Shown: positions 27,207-36,452, numbered from the stretch's first letter. The stretch is DNA of 64,000 nucleotides from Phytopseudomonas seleniipraecipitans (GCF_900102335.1 NZ_FNBM01000004.1:114890-178889); one strand, 5' to 3'. A program made the numbers and translations. Notes: generated by a model from the sequence alone, not told the origin.

Positions 27207-28976
27207 ATGACCGTCACCGAGCAATTGAGCGCATTGGGCCAAATCCTCGCGCACGGCGACCTGCATAGCCTGTTTCAGCCAATCGTGTCGCTCTCCGAGC
27301 GGCGCATCCTGGGCTACGAGGCGCTGACCCGTGGGCCGTCGAACAGCCCGCTGCACTCTCCTATCACCTTGTTTGCCGCGGCCCGGCAGACTGGCCTGCT
27401 ATGCGAGCTGGAGCTTGCCTGCCGCAAGAATGCTTGCCGCCGATTCAGCGAGTTGAAGCTGGATGGCCTGCTGTTTCTCAACGTGTCGCCAGACTCCTTG
27501 CTCGACGCTCATCATCAGCCCGGCCGCACCCTGCAGCTGTTGCAGGCTTACGGTATTCCGCCAAGTCGGGTGGTGATCGAACTGACGGAGCAGTCGCCTA
27601 CCGACGACTTCAACCTGCTCGATACCGCTCTGCATCACTACCGCGACATGGGGTTTTCCATCGCTCTGGATGACCTGGGTGCAGGGTATTCGAGCTTGCG
27701 CCTGTGGTCGGAGCTGCGCCCCGACTACGTGAAGATTGATCGACATTTCATCGACGGCATCCACCAGGATGCCGTCAAGCGCGAGTTCGTCGGCTCGATC
27801 CTGCAAATGGCCAAGGCGTCACGCGCCCAGGTGATCGCCGAAGGCATCGAGCTCGAGGAGGAGCTGGCGGTGCTGTGCGAAATGGGTGTGGACCTGCTCC
27901 AGGGCTACCTGCTCTGCCGCCCGCAAGATCAGCCGCCGACGGATGCGCGCAGCCTGCTGCCGGCACTGGACAGCCCGCCAACTTCGCTCAGCGAAGAAGG
28001 CAGCGACCTCACCGCGCTCCTTAACGAAACGCCGGCCGTGTCGATCGCCACGCCCACCGCCGATGTGCTGGAAGCCTTTCGTGCCCAGGCCAACCTCAAT
28101 TCACTGGCGGTACTGGACGAACAACAACGGCCAGTCGGCATCGTGCACCGTAACTCGCTGTCGGAAGTGCTGCTCAAGCCCTTTGCCACCGAACTGTTCG
28201 CGCGCAAGCCAATCAGCCGGCTGATGAGCAATGACTTTCTCGCCGTGGAGGTCAGCCAGCCGCTGCAGAAAGTCAGCCGCCTGCTGACCAGCCGCGCACG
28301 CCAGCGTATCGAAGAAGATTTCATAATTACCGTCGACGGCTGCTACCTAGGCCTGGGCCGGGTCATCGATGTGCTCAAACTGATCACCGAACTGAAGATC
28401 CAGCAGGCCCGCTATGCCAATCCGCTGACTCTGCTGCCCGGCAACGTGCCGATTCAGCAGTGCCTGACGCGCCTGCTGCAGCAAAGCCGCGAAGCAGTGA
28501 TCTGTTATGTCGACATCGACAGCTTCAAGCCCTTCAACGACCTCTACGGCTACGCCAAGGGTGACGAGGTTCTGCTGTGTCTGGCGCATTGCCTGAACGA
28601 GCGGATCGACCCGACACGCGACTTCGTCGGCCACATCGGCGGTGACGACTTTTTGCTGGTATTCGGCTCGAAGGATTGGCGCGCCCGCCTCAATCGCCTG
28701 CTGGAAGATTTCCAGGGCCAGTGCCGCCGCTTCTATCTCGATGAACACTTGGACGCTGGCTGCTTCGTCAGCCACAACCGCCAGGGCCAGCGCGAAGAGT
28801 TCCCGCTGCTGTCTCTGTCACTGGGCGTCGTTCATCTACATCCAGAGCACTGCACGCTGCTGGACGCCAGCGAGCTGGCCGGCCTGGCTTCGGAAGCCAA
28901 GCGCCACGCCAAGGCTATACCGGGTTACAGCGTGCATGTGATCGACACGCATACGTTGCAGGGCTCAGTCGCCTAG
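27207..28976 (+). CDS. EAL-CBS-GGDEF cyclic-di-GMP protein
   Basis: A 589-residue cytosolic protein: an EAL domain first (Glu38 in GYEALTRG, LNVSP, VIELTE, ALDDLGAGYSSL, YVKIDRHF, VIAEGIE), which keeps its metal ligands and looks active; then a pair of CBS-like motifs at about 280-400 (TADVLEAFRAQ..., GIVHRNSLSEV); then a GGDEF domain whose signature reads GGDDF (478-482). The usual Glu is Asp, so cyclase activity is uncertain; this half may bind GTP as a regulator. From memory the same arrangement follows prc in P. aeruginosa (PA3258). CBS pairs usually sense adenine nucleotides. The start at 27207 has only a weak AGAG. Confidence 0.85.
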   Translation: MTVTEQLSALGQILAHGDLHSLFQPIVSLSERRILGYEALTRGPSNSPLHSPITLFAAARQTGLLCELELACRKNACRRFSELKLDGLLFLNVSPDSLLDAHHQPGRTLQLLQAYGIPPSRVVIELTEQSPTDDFNLLDTALHHYRDMGFSIALDDLGAGYSSLRLWSELRPDYVKIDRHFIDGIHQDAVKREFVGSILQMAKASRAQVIAEGIELEEELAVLCEMGVDLLQGYLLCRPQDQPPTDARSLLPALDSPPTSLSEEGSDLTALLNETPAVSIATPTADVLEAFRAQANLNSLAVLDEQQRPVGIVHRNSLSEVLLKPFATELFARKPISRLMSNDFLAVEVSQPLQKVSRLLTSRARQRIEEDFIITVDGCYLGLGRVIDVLKLITELKIQQARYANPLTLLPGNVPIQQCLTRLLQQSREAVICYVDIDSFKPFNDLYGYAKGDEVLLCLAHCLNERIDPTRDFVGHIGGDDFLLVFGSKDWRARLNRLLEDFQGQCRRFYLDEHLDAGCFVSHNRQGQREEFPLLSLSLGVVHLHPEHCTLLDASELAGLASEAKRHAKAIPGYSVHVIDTHTLQGSVA

Positions 28977-29338
28977 GGCGTGTCGGGATAATTAAACTCG
29001 AATACCCGCGCCACTTCCGACGCGTGCCAAGAGGCGGCAGCGACCCCGTCAGAGGCGCCTTCGAAGCGGCCCAGGCGGGTGACACAGTCGAAGAACCCGG
29101 TGCGCGGCAGGCGGCTGGCGCCCTGGCTGATTACCAGCGCGCTGCGCAGCGGTCGCTCGCCGCGGGCGTCCAGCGCGGCGAGGTGCTCGAGTGCGGCGGT
29201 CAGGGTCTGCATGGCCGGCGCGGGCAGCGACAGACGTTCGATCAGGGCGCGGTAGGTCAGCAGATGGCGCTGCCGACGGGCGTCGTCAAGAGCTGCCAGA
29301 AGGGCTTCCCAGTGCGCGCGGCTGATGCGCACGCTCAC
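28973..29338 (-). CDS. Small protein translationally coupled to an XRE regulator
   Basis: A 121-residue soluble protein that I do not recognise. The N-terminal half (RAHWEALLAALDDARRQRHLLTYRALIERLSLPAP) is helical and resembles a winged-helix-like module; the C-terminal half includes LRSALVISQGASRLPRTGFFDC, ending in FEFNYPDTP. The GTG start shares four bases (GTGA) with the stop of the XRE gene, and GGAGG lies within that gene 8 bases upstream, so the two are surely coupled. The pair looks like a self-regulating unit; a toxin-antitoxin role is possible but unproven. It overlaps the end of the convergent EAL gene by four bases. Confidence 0.7.
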   Translation of the reverse strand: MSVRISRAHWEALLAALDDARRQRHLLTYRALIERLSLPAPAMQTLTAALEHLAALDARGERPLRSALVISQGASRLPRTGFFDCVTRLGRFEGASDGVAAASWHASEVARVFEFNYPDTP

Positions 29339-29658
29339 GCACCAGCCTCCCAGCCGGAAATCCCAAGTACCCACGCCAAGGCACGGAGGATCGCCGCATC
29401 AGGTTGCCGCTCGCCGCTCTCGATCATGCCCAGGTAATGCGGGCTGATACCCACTGCCCTGGCCAGCTCATCGCGGCTAAGGCCCTTGAGTTCGCGCAAC
29501 GCAGCCAGCTGAGTGAGCGGCTTCGGCGCATCAGGTGTGGGCTGAGCAGCCGGCGCTGCGACGCCCTTCCCGGCCGCTTGCAACAGCGCCTGGTACTCGG
29601 CCCACGGCAGCACGGCGTATTCCGGTTCGCCGTCTCGCTCGATCACTTGTACATTCAT
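29335..29658 (-). CDS. XRE-family transcriptional regulator
   Basis: A 107-residue DNA-binding protein. Residues about 48-105 form a Cro/CI helix-turn-helix (LRELKGLSRDELARAVG, then ISPHYLGMIESGERQPD). The N-terminal ~30 residues (MNVQVIERDGEPEYAVLP) look like the start of a Phd/RelB-type antitoxin or HigA-like protein, joined by an Ala/Pro linker. Its stop overlaps the start of the small protein at 28973-29338. Such N-terminal segments in antitoxins often bind the partner, so the pair deserves testing. Confidence 0.82.
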   Translation of the reverse strand: MNVQVIERDGEPEYAVLPWAEYQALLQAAGKGVAAPAAQPTPDAPKPLTQLAALRELKGLSRDELARAVGISPHYLGMIESGERQPDAAILRALAWVLGISGWEAGA

Positions 29659-29775
29659 GCGTCGTTTCTCCGCGGGGCGCAGCTTCTGTCTGCGTAATCA
29701 GGTCTGGGCAAAGCTGCCGGCCACGTTGTTCACGGCATCTTATCAGCCATCACGCTCGGCGCGCTCGTCAGTCGC

Positions 29776-30330
29776 TCACCCTGCCGCTGCGCCCTGCATG
29801 AAGAACTGCTGCAGCGTGGCCCCCATGCTCGCCCGCGCAACCCGCCCGCGCCGCTCGCCATCTACCAGACCGAACAGCAGCGAGGCGAACAGTTCGGTGA
29901 GAACCGGCGCGCCGATATCGATACGGAAAACCTTTTCACGCTGCCCGCGCAAAAAGAATTGATCCAGAGCATTGGTGTACGGCAGCCAGCGCGCCTCTTC
30001 ACCGCAGTCATGCAATGAGTCGGGGCGCCACTGGAACATCAGGAACACCAGCAAATCGCGATGGACCAAATGACCGTCAACCAGCCGCTGGAAGACTTCG
30101 GGCACTGGTGCCTCATGCAGATCCGTTTCAACGATGATCTGATTCATGACTTCGGAGCCATAATCGAAGAGCATTTCGATCAGGTTGTCGCGGGTTCCGC
30201 AAAAACGATTCAGGGTCGCCTTGCTCACCCCGGCAGCCTGGGCTATTTCCTTGAAGGTGCCGCGCGGGTGTTCGACGATGGCGACCGCCAGGGCCTTGAG
30301 CAGTTTTTCTTCAGCAGCGGGTCTAAGCAT
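29776..30330 (-). CDS. nfxB: TetR-type repressor NfxB
   Basis: A 184-residue TetR-fold regulator. The N-terminal helix-turn-helix lies at about 25-50 (FKEIAQAAGVSKATLNRFCG, then TRDNLIEML), and the rest is the helical ligand and dimer domain. It matches remembered P. aeruginosa NfxB along most of its length (HRDLLVFLMFQWRPD, FFLRGQREKVFRIDI, DGERRGR). NfxB represses mexCD-oprJ. Here it is divergent from mexC with a 186-bp gap holding a perfect 34-bp palindrome at 30424-30457. The ATG at 30330 is used; one more upstream codon (TTG) is open. Confidence 0.82.
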   Translation of the reverse strand: MLRPAAEEKLLKALAVAIVEHPRGTFKEIAQAAGVSKATLNRFCGTRDNLIEMLFDYGSEVMNQIIVETDLHEAPVPEVFQRLVDGHLVHRDLLVFLMFQWRPDSLHDCGEEARWLPYTNALDQFFLRGQREKVFRIDIGAPVLTELFASLLFGLVDGERRGRVARASMGATLQQFFMQGAAAG

Positions 30331-30423
30331 CAATTCCAGTCTTCATTCAGGCGTCGGCAAGGGCGCGTCATTGTGCAGGAAAAACCTTTTTCCTCAAGGG
30401 GACCATCCATTTTGATCACGAAA

Positions 30424-30457
30424 ACTGCAAATGAGTCAATATTGACTCATTTGCAGT
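30424..30457. promoter_or_regulatory. 34-bp perfect palindrome, probable NfxB operator
   Basis: The left arm is ACTGCAAATGAGTCAAT and the right arm is its exact reverse complement. It lies 94 bp from the nfxB start and 59 bp before mexC. Within it TTGACT (30442-30447) could be the mexC -35, with CATCAT (30465-30470) 17 bases downstream, so binding would block polymerase. The mirror TTGACT could serve nfxB. Assignment to NfxB is by position. Confidence 0.8.
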
Positions 30458-30516
30458 AAAGTACCATCATCCGCGCCTTTCAAGAACTAACGAATGGGCT
30501 ACGCCCCAGGTGAAGC

Positions 30517-31683
30517 ATGAGCAGGATTCGCGAACGTTGCGTCTTTTCGACGATAGCCCTTCTGGTAGCCGTCAGCCTCGCAGGCTGTGACAAGGGTGAA
30601 CAAGGCTGGGGGGAAGCACCGCCGCGCGAAGTCGACGTGCTTACCGTCAAGACCGAACCGTTTACCGTGGTCGCTGAACTGCCGGGCCGCATCGAGCCGG
30701 TACGCGTTGCCGAAGTGCGCGCGCGGGTCGCGGGTATCGTGCTCAAGCGGACCTTCGAGGAAGGCGCTGACGTTAAGGCGGGCGACCTGCTGTTCCAGAT
30801 AGACCCGGCGCCGTTCAAGGCCGCGCTATCGCGTGCTGAGGGTGAACTGGCACGCGCCGAGGCGCAGCTGTTCCAGGCCCAGGCTACGGTCAAACGCTAC
30901 GAGCCGCTGGTAAAAATCAACGCCGTCAGCCAGCAGGATTTCGATGTCGCCCGTGCGGCAATGCAAAGCGCCCAGGCCGACAAGCGTTCGGCCCAGGCCA
31001 ACGTGGAAACCGCGAAACTGGATGTGGGTTATGCCCAGGTACGTGCGCCTATTGCCGGGCGCATCGGGCGTGCGCAGGTTACTGAAGGCGCGCTGGTCGG
31101 CCAGGGCGAAACCACCCTGCTCGCCCGGATTCAGCAGCTCGACCCGGTTTATGCCGACTTCAGCCAGCCCGCCGCCGATGCGCTGCGCCTGCGCGCGGCG
31201 ATTGCTGATGGCAAGGTTTCCGGTGACGGCGACAAGACGTTGTCGCTGCGTGTAGACGGCACTGATATCGAGAGCAAAGGCACCTTGCTGTTCACCGACA
31301 TCTCAGTGGACCGCAGCACCGGCCAGATTGCCTTGCGTGGGCGCTTCGACAACCCGAACGGGGTGCTGCTGCCCGGCATGTACGTGCGTGTACGCACGCC
31401 GCAAGGCCTCGATCAGGACGCCATTCTGGTGCCGCAACGGGCCGTGCAGCGCTCCGCCGACGGCAAGGCCAGTGTGATGGTGCTGGGCGCCGAGAACACC
31501 GTGGAACCGCGACCGGTCACCACCGGCGCCATGCAAGGCGCACGCTGGCAGATCACCGAGGGCCTGAAAGCCGGCGACCAGGTTATCACCAGCTCCCTGA
31601 CGGCCATTCGCCCGGGCGCCAAGGTGGTGCCACGCCAGCCCAGCGCTGAGGCGCAGAACGAAAACACTCCCCAGGCGCAGTAA
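30517..31683 (+). CDS. mexC: RND efflux membrane-fusion lipoprotein, MexC-like
   Basis: A 388-residue periplasmic adaptor. The signal ends in a lipobox (SLAGC, Cys24), so it should be lipid-anchored. Then come beta-barrel, lipoyl and coiled-coil hairpin segments: VAEVRARVAGIVLKR, GDLLFQIDPAPFKAA, RYEPLVKINAVSQQDFD and VRAPIAGRIGRAQVTEGALV. The sequence closely follows remembered P. aeruginosa MexC. It would link MexD to an outer-membrane channel. The gene is 14 bp ahead of mexD and divergent from nfxB. No oprJ follows mexD in this window. Confidence 0.85.
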   Translation: MSRIRERCVFSTIALLVAVSLAGCDKGEQGWGEAPPREVDVLTVKTEPFTVVAELPGRIEPVRVAEVRARVAGIVLKRTFEEGADVKAGDLLFQIDPAPFKAALSRAEGELARAEAQLFQAQATVKRYEPLVKINAVSQQDFDVARAAMQSAQADKRSAQANVETAKLDVGYAQVRAPIAGRIGRAQVTEGALVGQGETTLLARIQQLDPVYADFSQPAADALRLRAAIADGKVSGDGDKTLSLRVDGTDIESKGTLLFTDISVDRSTGQIALRGRFDNPNGVLLPGMYVRVRTPQGLDQDAILVPQRAVQRSADGKASVMVLGAENTVEPRPVTTGAMQGARWQITEGLKAGDQVITSSLTAIRPGAKVVPRQPSAEAQNENTPQAQ

Positions 31684-31697
31684 GCCGGAGCAACGAC

Positions 31698-34600
31698 ATG
31701 TCCCTGTTTTTTATCCGGCGCCCCAACTTTGCCTGGGTAGTCGCCTTGTTCATCACCATGGCCGGGCTGCTGGCCATTCCGTTTCTGCCGGTTGCGCAGT
31801 ACCCCAACGTAGCGCCGCCGCAGATCACCGTAACCGCGACCTATCCAGGTGCTTCGGCGCAGGTGTTGACCGACTCGGTCACCAGCGTGATCGAGGAAGA
31901 GCTCAATGGCGCGAAGAACCTGCTGTACTTCGAGTCCACCAGCAACGCCAACGGCATCGCTGAAATCACCGTCACCTTTCAGCCCGGCACCGACCCGGAG
32001 CTGGCTCAGGTCGACGTCCAGAACCGTCTCAAGCGTGCCGAGGCGCGCATGCCCCAGGCCGTGCTCACGCTCGGCATCCAGACCGAACAGGCCACCGCCG
32101 GCTTTCTGCTGATCTATGCGCTGAGCTACAAGGACGGTGGCGCTGACGACGACACCACTGCGCTGGCCGACTACGCCGCGCGTAATATCAACAACGAAAT
32201 TCGCCGCGTGCCGGGCGTCGGCAAACTGCAGTTCTTCGCCTCCGAAGCGGCCATGCGCGTGTGGATCGACCCGCAAAAGCTGGTCGGTTACGGCCTGTCG
32301 ATCGACGACGTCAACAACGCCATTCGCGCCCAGAACGTGCAGGTGCCGGCGGGCGCTTTCGGCAGCACGCCAGGCACCGCGGAGCAGGAGCTGACCGCTA
32401 CCTTGGCCGTGAAGGGCACTCTGGACAATCCGGAGGAATTCGCCGCCATCGTGCTGCGCGCCAATCAGGACGGCTCGCGCCTGACCCTGGGCGATGTCGC
32501 ACGCATCGAAATCGGCAGCCAGGACTACAACTTCGGCTCGCGCCAGGACGGCAAACCGGCCGTCGCTGCGGCCGTGCAGCTGGCCCCGGGCGCCAACGCC
32601 ATCCAGACCGCCGAAGCGGTCAAGCAGCGCCTCACCGAGCTGTCCGCCAACTTTCCGGACAACGTGCAGTTCTCCATGCCCTACGACACCTCGCGGTTCG
32701 TCGATGTGGCCATCGACAAGGTCATCATGACCCTGCTCGAGGCCATGGTGCTGGTGTTCCTGGTGATGTTCCTGTTCCTGCAGAACGTGCGCTACACGCT
32801 GATTCCGTCCATCGTGGTGCCGGTGTGCCTGCTCGGTACGCTGACCTTCATGTACCTGCTCGGTTTCTCGGTGAACATGATGACCATGTTCGGCATGGTG
32901 CTGGCGATCGGCATCCTGGTCGACGATGCCATCGTGGTGGTCGAGAACGTCGAGCGGATCATGGCCGAAGAAGGGCTGGACCCGGTGCCGGCGACCATCA
33001 AGGCGATGGAACAGGTGTCCGGGGCGATCCTGGGTATTACCCTGGTGTTGTCGGCGGTGTTCCTGCCGCTGGCGTTCATGTCCGGCTCGGTGGGTGTGAT
33101 CTACCAGCAATTCTCGCTGTCGCTGGCGGTGTCGATCCTGTTCTCTGGCTTCCTGGCGCTGACCTTCACGCCTGCGCTGTGCGCCACCATCCTCAAGCCG
33201 ATTCCCAAGGGGCATCACGAAAAAAGCGGATTCTTCGGCTGGTTCAACCGCAAATTCACCGGGCTGACCGGACGTTACACGAAACTCAACAGCAAGCTGG
33301 TGCCGCGCGCCGGGCGCTTCATGTTCATCTACCTGGGCATCGTGATCCTGATGGGCTTCTTCTACCTGCGCCTGCCGGAATCCTTCGTGCCGGTCGAGGA
33401 CCAGGGCTACATGATCGTCGACATCCAGTTGCCGCCGGGGGCCACCCGCGAGCGCACCTCGTCGACCGCCAAAGAATTGGAGCAATTCCTCGCCTCGCGC
33501 GAAGCTGTGGCCACCTCCTTTGTGGTACTGGGCTTCAGCTTCTCGGGCATGGGCGAAAACGCCGCCATCGCCTTTCCGCTGCTCAAGGACTGGTCTGAAC
33601 GCAGCTCGGAGCAGTCGGTGCAGGCCGAAACCACGGCAGTCAACGGTCGCTTCGCCAACCTTGATGACGGCGCGATGATGGCCGTTCCACCGCCGCCGAT
33701 CGAAGGCCTGGGCAACTCCGGCGGCTTCTCCCTGCGCCTGCAGGACCGCGCCGGCCTCGGCCGCGAGGCGCTGCTCGCCGCGCGTGACGAAGTGCTCGGC
33801 AAGGTCAACGGTAACCCGCTGTTCCTCTACGGCATGATGGAAGGTCTGGCCGAGGCGCCGCAGCTGCGGCTGGTCATCGACCGCGACCAGGCACGCGCTC
33901 AGGGCGTGAGCTTCGAGTCGATCAGCAGTGCGCTGTCCACCGCGTTCGGTTCGTCGGTGATCAACGATTTCGCCAACGCCGGGCGCCAGCAGCGCGTGGT
34001 CGTGCAGGCCGAGCAAGGCGCGCGAATGACGCCAGACAGCGTGCTCAAGCTGCACGTGCCCAACGACAGCGGCAGCCTGGTGCCGCTCAGCGCCTTCGTG
34101 ACCACCCAGTGGGAGCAAGGGCCGGTACAGGTCGCACGCTATAACGGCTATCCCTCGATCCGCATTTCCGGCGACGCCGCCCCTGGCGTGAGCACCGGCG
34201 AGGCGATGGCCGAACTGGAGCGCATCGCCGGCGACCTGCCGGAAGGCATCGGCTACGAATGGACGGGCCTGTCTTATCAGGAGAAGGTCGCCAGTGGTCA
34301 GGCGGTGATCCTCTTCGCGCTGGCCATTCTGGTGGTGTTCCTGCTGCTGGTCGCGCTTTACGAGAGCTGGGCGATTCCACTGGCGGTGATGCTCATCGTA
34401 CCGGTCGGCGCCCTCGGCGCGGTGCTCGCGGTGACCGCCGTCGGCCTGCCCAACGACGTGTATTTCAAGGTCGGCCTGATCACCGTGATCGGCCTGGCGG
34501 CGAAGAACGCCATCCTCATCGTCGAGTTCGCCAAGGACCTCTGGGAAGACGGCTACTCCCTGCGTGACGCAGCCATCGAAGCAGCCCGCCTGCGCTTCCG

Positions 34601-34832
34601 GCCGATCATCATGACCTCCATGGCCTTCATGCTCGGCGTGGTACCGCTGGTTATCGCCACCGGCGCTGGCGCTGCCAGCCAGCGCGCCATCGGTACGGGC
34701 GTCATTGGCGGGATGTTCAGCGCGACGTTGCTCGGGGTGATCTTCGTGCCGATCTTCTTCACTTGGGTGCTGTCGCTGCTGCGTCGAGAGCCGCACGGCA
34801 AACACACCGACGACCAATCGGCAAAAAGCTGA
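31698..34832 (+). CDS. mexD: RND multidrug efflux pump, MexD-like
   Basis: A 1044-residue HAE-1 family inner-membrane pump with twelve transmembrane helices and two large periplasmic loops. Proton-relay residues are present: the Asp pair in ILVDDAIVVVENVERI (TM4) and Lys in GLAAKNAILIVEF (TM10). N-terminal FFIRRPNFAWVVALFI, and VQNRLKRAEARMPQAVL, DNVQFSMPYDTSRFVDVAI and GLGNSGGFSLRL match the remembered MexD. It should form a trimer and extrude drugs with MexC. The operon ends in the terminator at 34917-34955, so the outer-membrane factor must be supplied from elsewhere, for example OprM-type (inference). Confidence 0.88.
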   Translation: MSLFFIRRPNFAWVVALFITMAGLLAIPFLPVAQYPNVAPPQITVTATYPGASAQVLTDSVTSVIEEELNGAKNLLYFESTSNANGIAEITVTFQPGTDPELAQVDVQNRLKRAEARMPQAVLTLGIQTEQATAGFLLIYALSYKDGGADDDTTALADYAARNINNEIRRVPGVGKLQFFASEAAMRVWIDPQKLVGYGLSIDDVNNAIRAQNVQVPAGAFGSTPGTAEQELTATLAVKGTLDNPEEFAAIVLRANQDGSRLTLGDVARIEIGSQDYNFGSRQDGKPAVAAAVQLAPGANAIQTAEAVKQRLTELSANFPDNVQFSMPYDTSRFVDVAIDKVIMTLLEAMVLVFLVMFLFLQNVRYTLIPSIVVPVCLLGTLTFMYLLGFSVNMMTMFGMVLAIGILVDDAIVVVENVERIMAEEGLDPVPATIKAMEQVSGAILGITLVLSAVFLPLAFMSGSVGVIYQQFSLSLAVSILFSGFLALTFTPALCATILKPIPKGHHEKSGFFGWFNRKFTGLTGRYTKLNSKLVPRAGRFMFIYLGIVILMGFFYLRLPESFVPVEDQGYMIVDIQLPPGATRERTSSTAKELEQFLASREAVATSFVVLGFSFSGMGENAAIAFPLLKDWSERSSEQSVQAETTAVNGRFANLDDGAMMAVPPPPIEGLGNSGGFSLRLQDRAGLGREALLAARDEVLGKVNGNPLFLYGMMEGLAEAPQLRLVIDRDQARAQGVSFESISSALSTAFGSSVINDFANAGRQQRVVVQAEQGARMTPDSVLKLHVPNDSGSLVPLSAFVTTQWEQGPVQVARYNGYPSIRISGDAAPGVSTGEAMAELERIAGDLPEGIGYEWTGLSYQEKVASGQAVILFALAILVVFLLLVALYESWAIPLAVMLIVPVGALGAVLAVTAVGLPNDVYFKVGLITVIGLAAKNAILIVEFAKDLWEDGYSLRDAAIEAARLRFRPIIMTSMAFMLGVVPLVIATGAGAASQRAIGTGVIGGMFSATLLGVIFVPIFFTWVLSLLRREPHGKHTDDQSAKS

Positions 34833-34916
34833 GTGAACGAAGCCTGAAAGCGCAGCGGCTCCCGTGTAGGCGGGAGCCTCGACCGCCCGCGGCTCTACAG
34901 AGCGAAGTGGGCAAAA

Positions 34917-34955
34917 AAAACGGGGCGCCGATCAATGACCGGCGTCCCGTTTTTT
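34917..34955. terminator. Bidirectional terminator between mexD and glpT
   Basis: Stem AACGGGGCGCCG with CCGGCGTCCCGTT (one G-T wobble) flanked by A8 on the left and T6 on the right. It lies between the convergent mexD and glpT genes and works for both. Confidence 0.85.
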
Positions 34956-35036
34956 CAAGCGATGCGTTCACCGAAGAAAGGTGCAGCGCGGCCTATGCCC
35001 GCGCCGCGCCCATATCAGTGACGGCCTAGCTGATCA

Positions 35037-36377
35037 TCACCGCTCTTCACTCGGTATCTGCTTGTGCCACAAGGTCGGGATCAGGAACGCGATCGCCAGC
35101 AGGCACGCGCCGATCAGCAGGACGAAACCGCCATCCCAGCCGAAGTGGTCAACGGTGTAGCCCATGGCGGCACTCGCTGCGACCGACCCGCCCAGGTAAC
35201 CGAACAGACCTGTGAAGCCTGCAGCAGTACCCGCCGCTTTCTTCGGAGCCAACTCCAGCGCATGCAGGCCGATCAGCATGACCGGACCATAGATCAGGAA
35301 GCCGATGGAGAACAACGCGACCATGTCAACGATCGGGTTGCCCGGTGGGTTGAGCCAGTACACCACGGTTGCGACCGTCACCAATGCCATGAACACCACA
35401 CCGGTCAGACCACGGTTACCACGGAACACCTTGTCCGACATCCAGCCGCACAGCAGCGTGCCGGGAATACCTGCCCACTCGTAGAAGAAATACGCCCACG
35501 AGGTGCTGTCGACCGTAAAGTGCTTGACCTCTTTGAGGTAGGTCGGCGCCCAGTCCAGCACGCCATAGCGCAGCAGATAAACGAACACGTTTGCAAAGGC
35601 GATGAGCCAGAGCATCTTGTTGCGCAGGATGTACTTGACGAAGATTTCTTTGGTACTGAATTCCTTCTCGTGGCTAGCATCGTAGCCCTCGGGATAGTCG
35701 TTCTTGTACTGCTCGATGGGCGGCAGGCCGACCGATTGCGGCGTATCGCGCATGGTCATGAAGGCGAACACTGCGACCAGCAGCGCGACTGCAGCCGGTA
35801 CATAGAACGCCGCGTGCCAGTCGTTGAACAAGCCCATGCCGACGAGGAACAGTGGCCCGATCAGACCACCGCCGACGTTGTGCGCGACGTTCCACACCGA
35901 CACTACGCCGCCGCGCTCTTTCTGCGACCACCAATGCACCATGGTTCGGCCACTCGGTGGCCAGCCCATACCCTGCGCCCAGCCGTTGATGAACAGGAGG
36001 ATGAACATCATGGTCACGCTGGAGGTTGCCCAAGGCGCGAAACCGAAAACGAACATCACGCCCGCTGACACCAGCAAGCCGAATGGCAGGAAATAGCGCG
36101 GATTGGAGCGGTCGGATACCAGCCCCATAAGAAACTTCGACAAGCCGTAGGAAATAGCGATAGCCGACATGGCCAAGCCAAGCTGGCCTCGGGTGTAGCC
36201 CTCTTCCTCGATGAGGAAGGGCATGGCCAGCGAGAAGTTCTTGCGCAGGAGGTAGTAACCGGCATAGCCGATGAATATCCCGGCGAATATCTGCCAGCGA
36301 AGGCGGCGGTAGGTGCTATCTATTTGTTCATCGGGCAAGGTTTCCCGATGCGGGGCAGGACGGAAGAAGGCGAACAT
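35037..36377 (-). CDS. glpT: Glycerol-3-phosphate/phosphate antiporter GlpT
   Basis: A 446-residue MFS transporter with twelve helices. Family signatures are [17 protein letters not shown] in helix 1, [19 protein letters not shown] in the 2-3 loop, WGQ-like [19 protein letters not shown] with the substrate-binding Arg, and the central loop PPIEQYKND. It exchanges external sn-glycerol-3-phosphate for phosphate and also takes up fosfomycin (known). The upstream frame is open for 69 codons but the ATG at 36377 has GGAG upstream and gives the correct N-terminus. A GlpR-like operator is at 36435-36452. Confidence 0.93.
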   Translation of the reverse strand: MFAFFRPAPHRETLPDEQIDSTYRRLRWQIFAGIFIGYAGYYLLRKNFSLAMPFLIEEEGYTRGQLGLAMSAIAISYGLSKFLMGLVSDRSNPRYFLPFGLLVSAGVMFVFGFAPWATSSVTMMFILLFINGWAQGMGWPPSGRTMVHWWSQKERGGVVSVWNVAHNVGGGLIGPLFLVGMGLFNDWHAAFYVPAAVALLVAVFAFMTMRDTPQSVGLPPIEQYKNDYPEGYDASHEKEFSTKEIFVKYILRNKMLWLIAFANVFVYLLRYGVLDWAPTYLKEVKHFTVDSTSWAYFFYEWAGIPGTLLCGWMSDKVFRGNRGLTGVVFMALVTVATVVYWLNPPGNPIVDMVALFSIGFLIYGPVMLIGLHALELAPKKAAGTAAGFTGLFGYLGGSVAASAAMGYTVDHFGWDGGFVLLIGACLLAIAFLIPTLWHKQIPSEER

Positions 36378-36434
36378 CCAGAGACTCCAGTTCTTGTTTT
36401 TTAGCTGCGCACACGAATGTGACAGTTGTATGAC

Positions 36435-36452
36435 ATTTTCATTAGCGAAAAT
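36435..36452 (-). promoter_or_regulatory. GlpR-like operator upstream of glpT
   Basis: On the minus strand ATTTTCGCTAATGAAAAT matches the E. coli GlpR consensus (ATKTTCG-WTAW-CGAAMAT) at nearly every informative position. It lies 58 bp before the glpT start. The rest of 36378-36647 shows no gene; a weak dyad TTATC..GATAA is near 36548-36564. Confidence 0.6.

Noticed and set aside
31413..34817. Open frame of 1134 codons on the minus strand
   Set aside because: It lies wholly opposite mexC/mexD, reads as a His/Gln/Arg-rich low-complexity protein and comes from codon bias in GC-rich DNA.
34855..34903. REP-like element after mexD
   Set aside because: GTGTAGGCGGGAGCC...GGCTCTACAG loosely resembles Pseudomonas REP units, but the dyad is imperfect and there is only one copy in the window.
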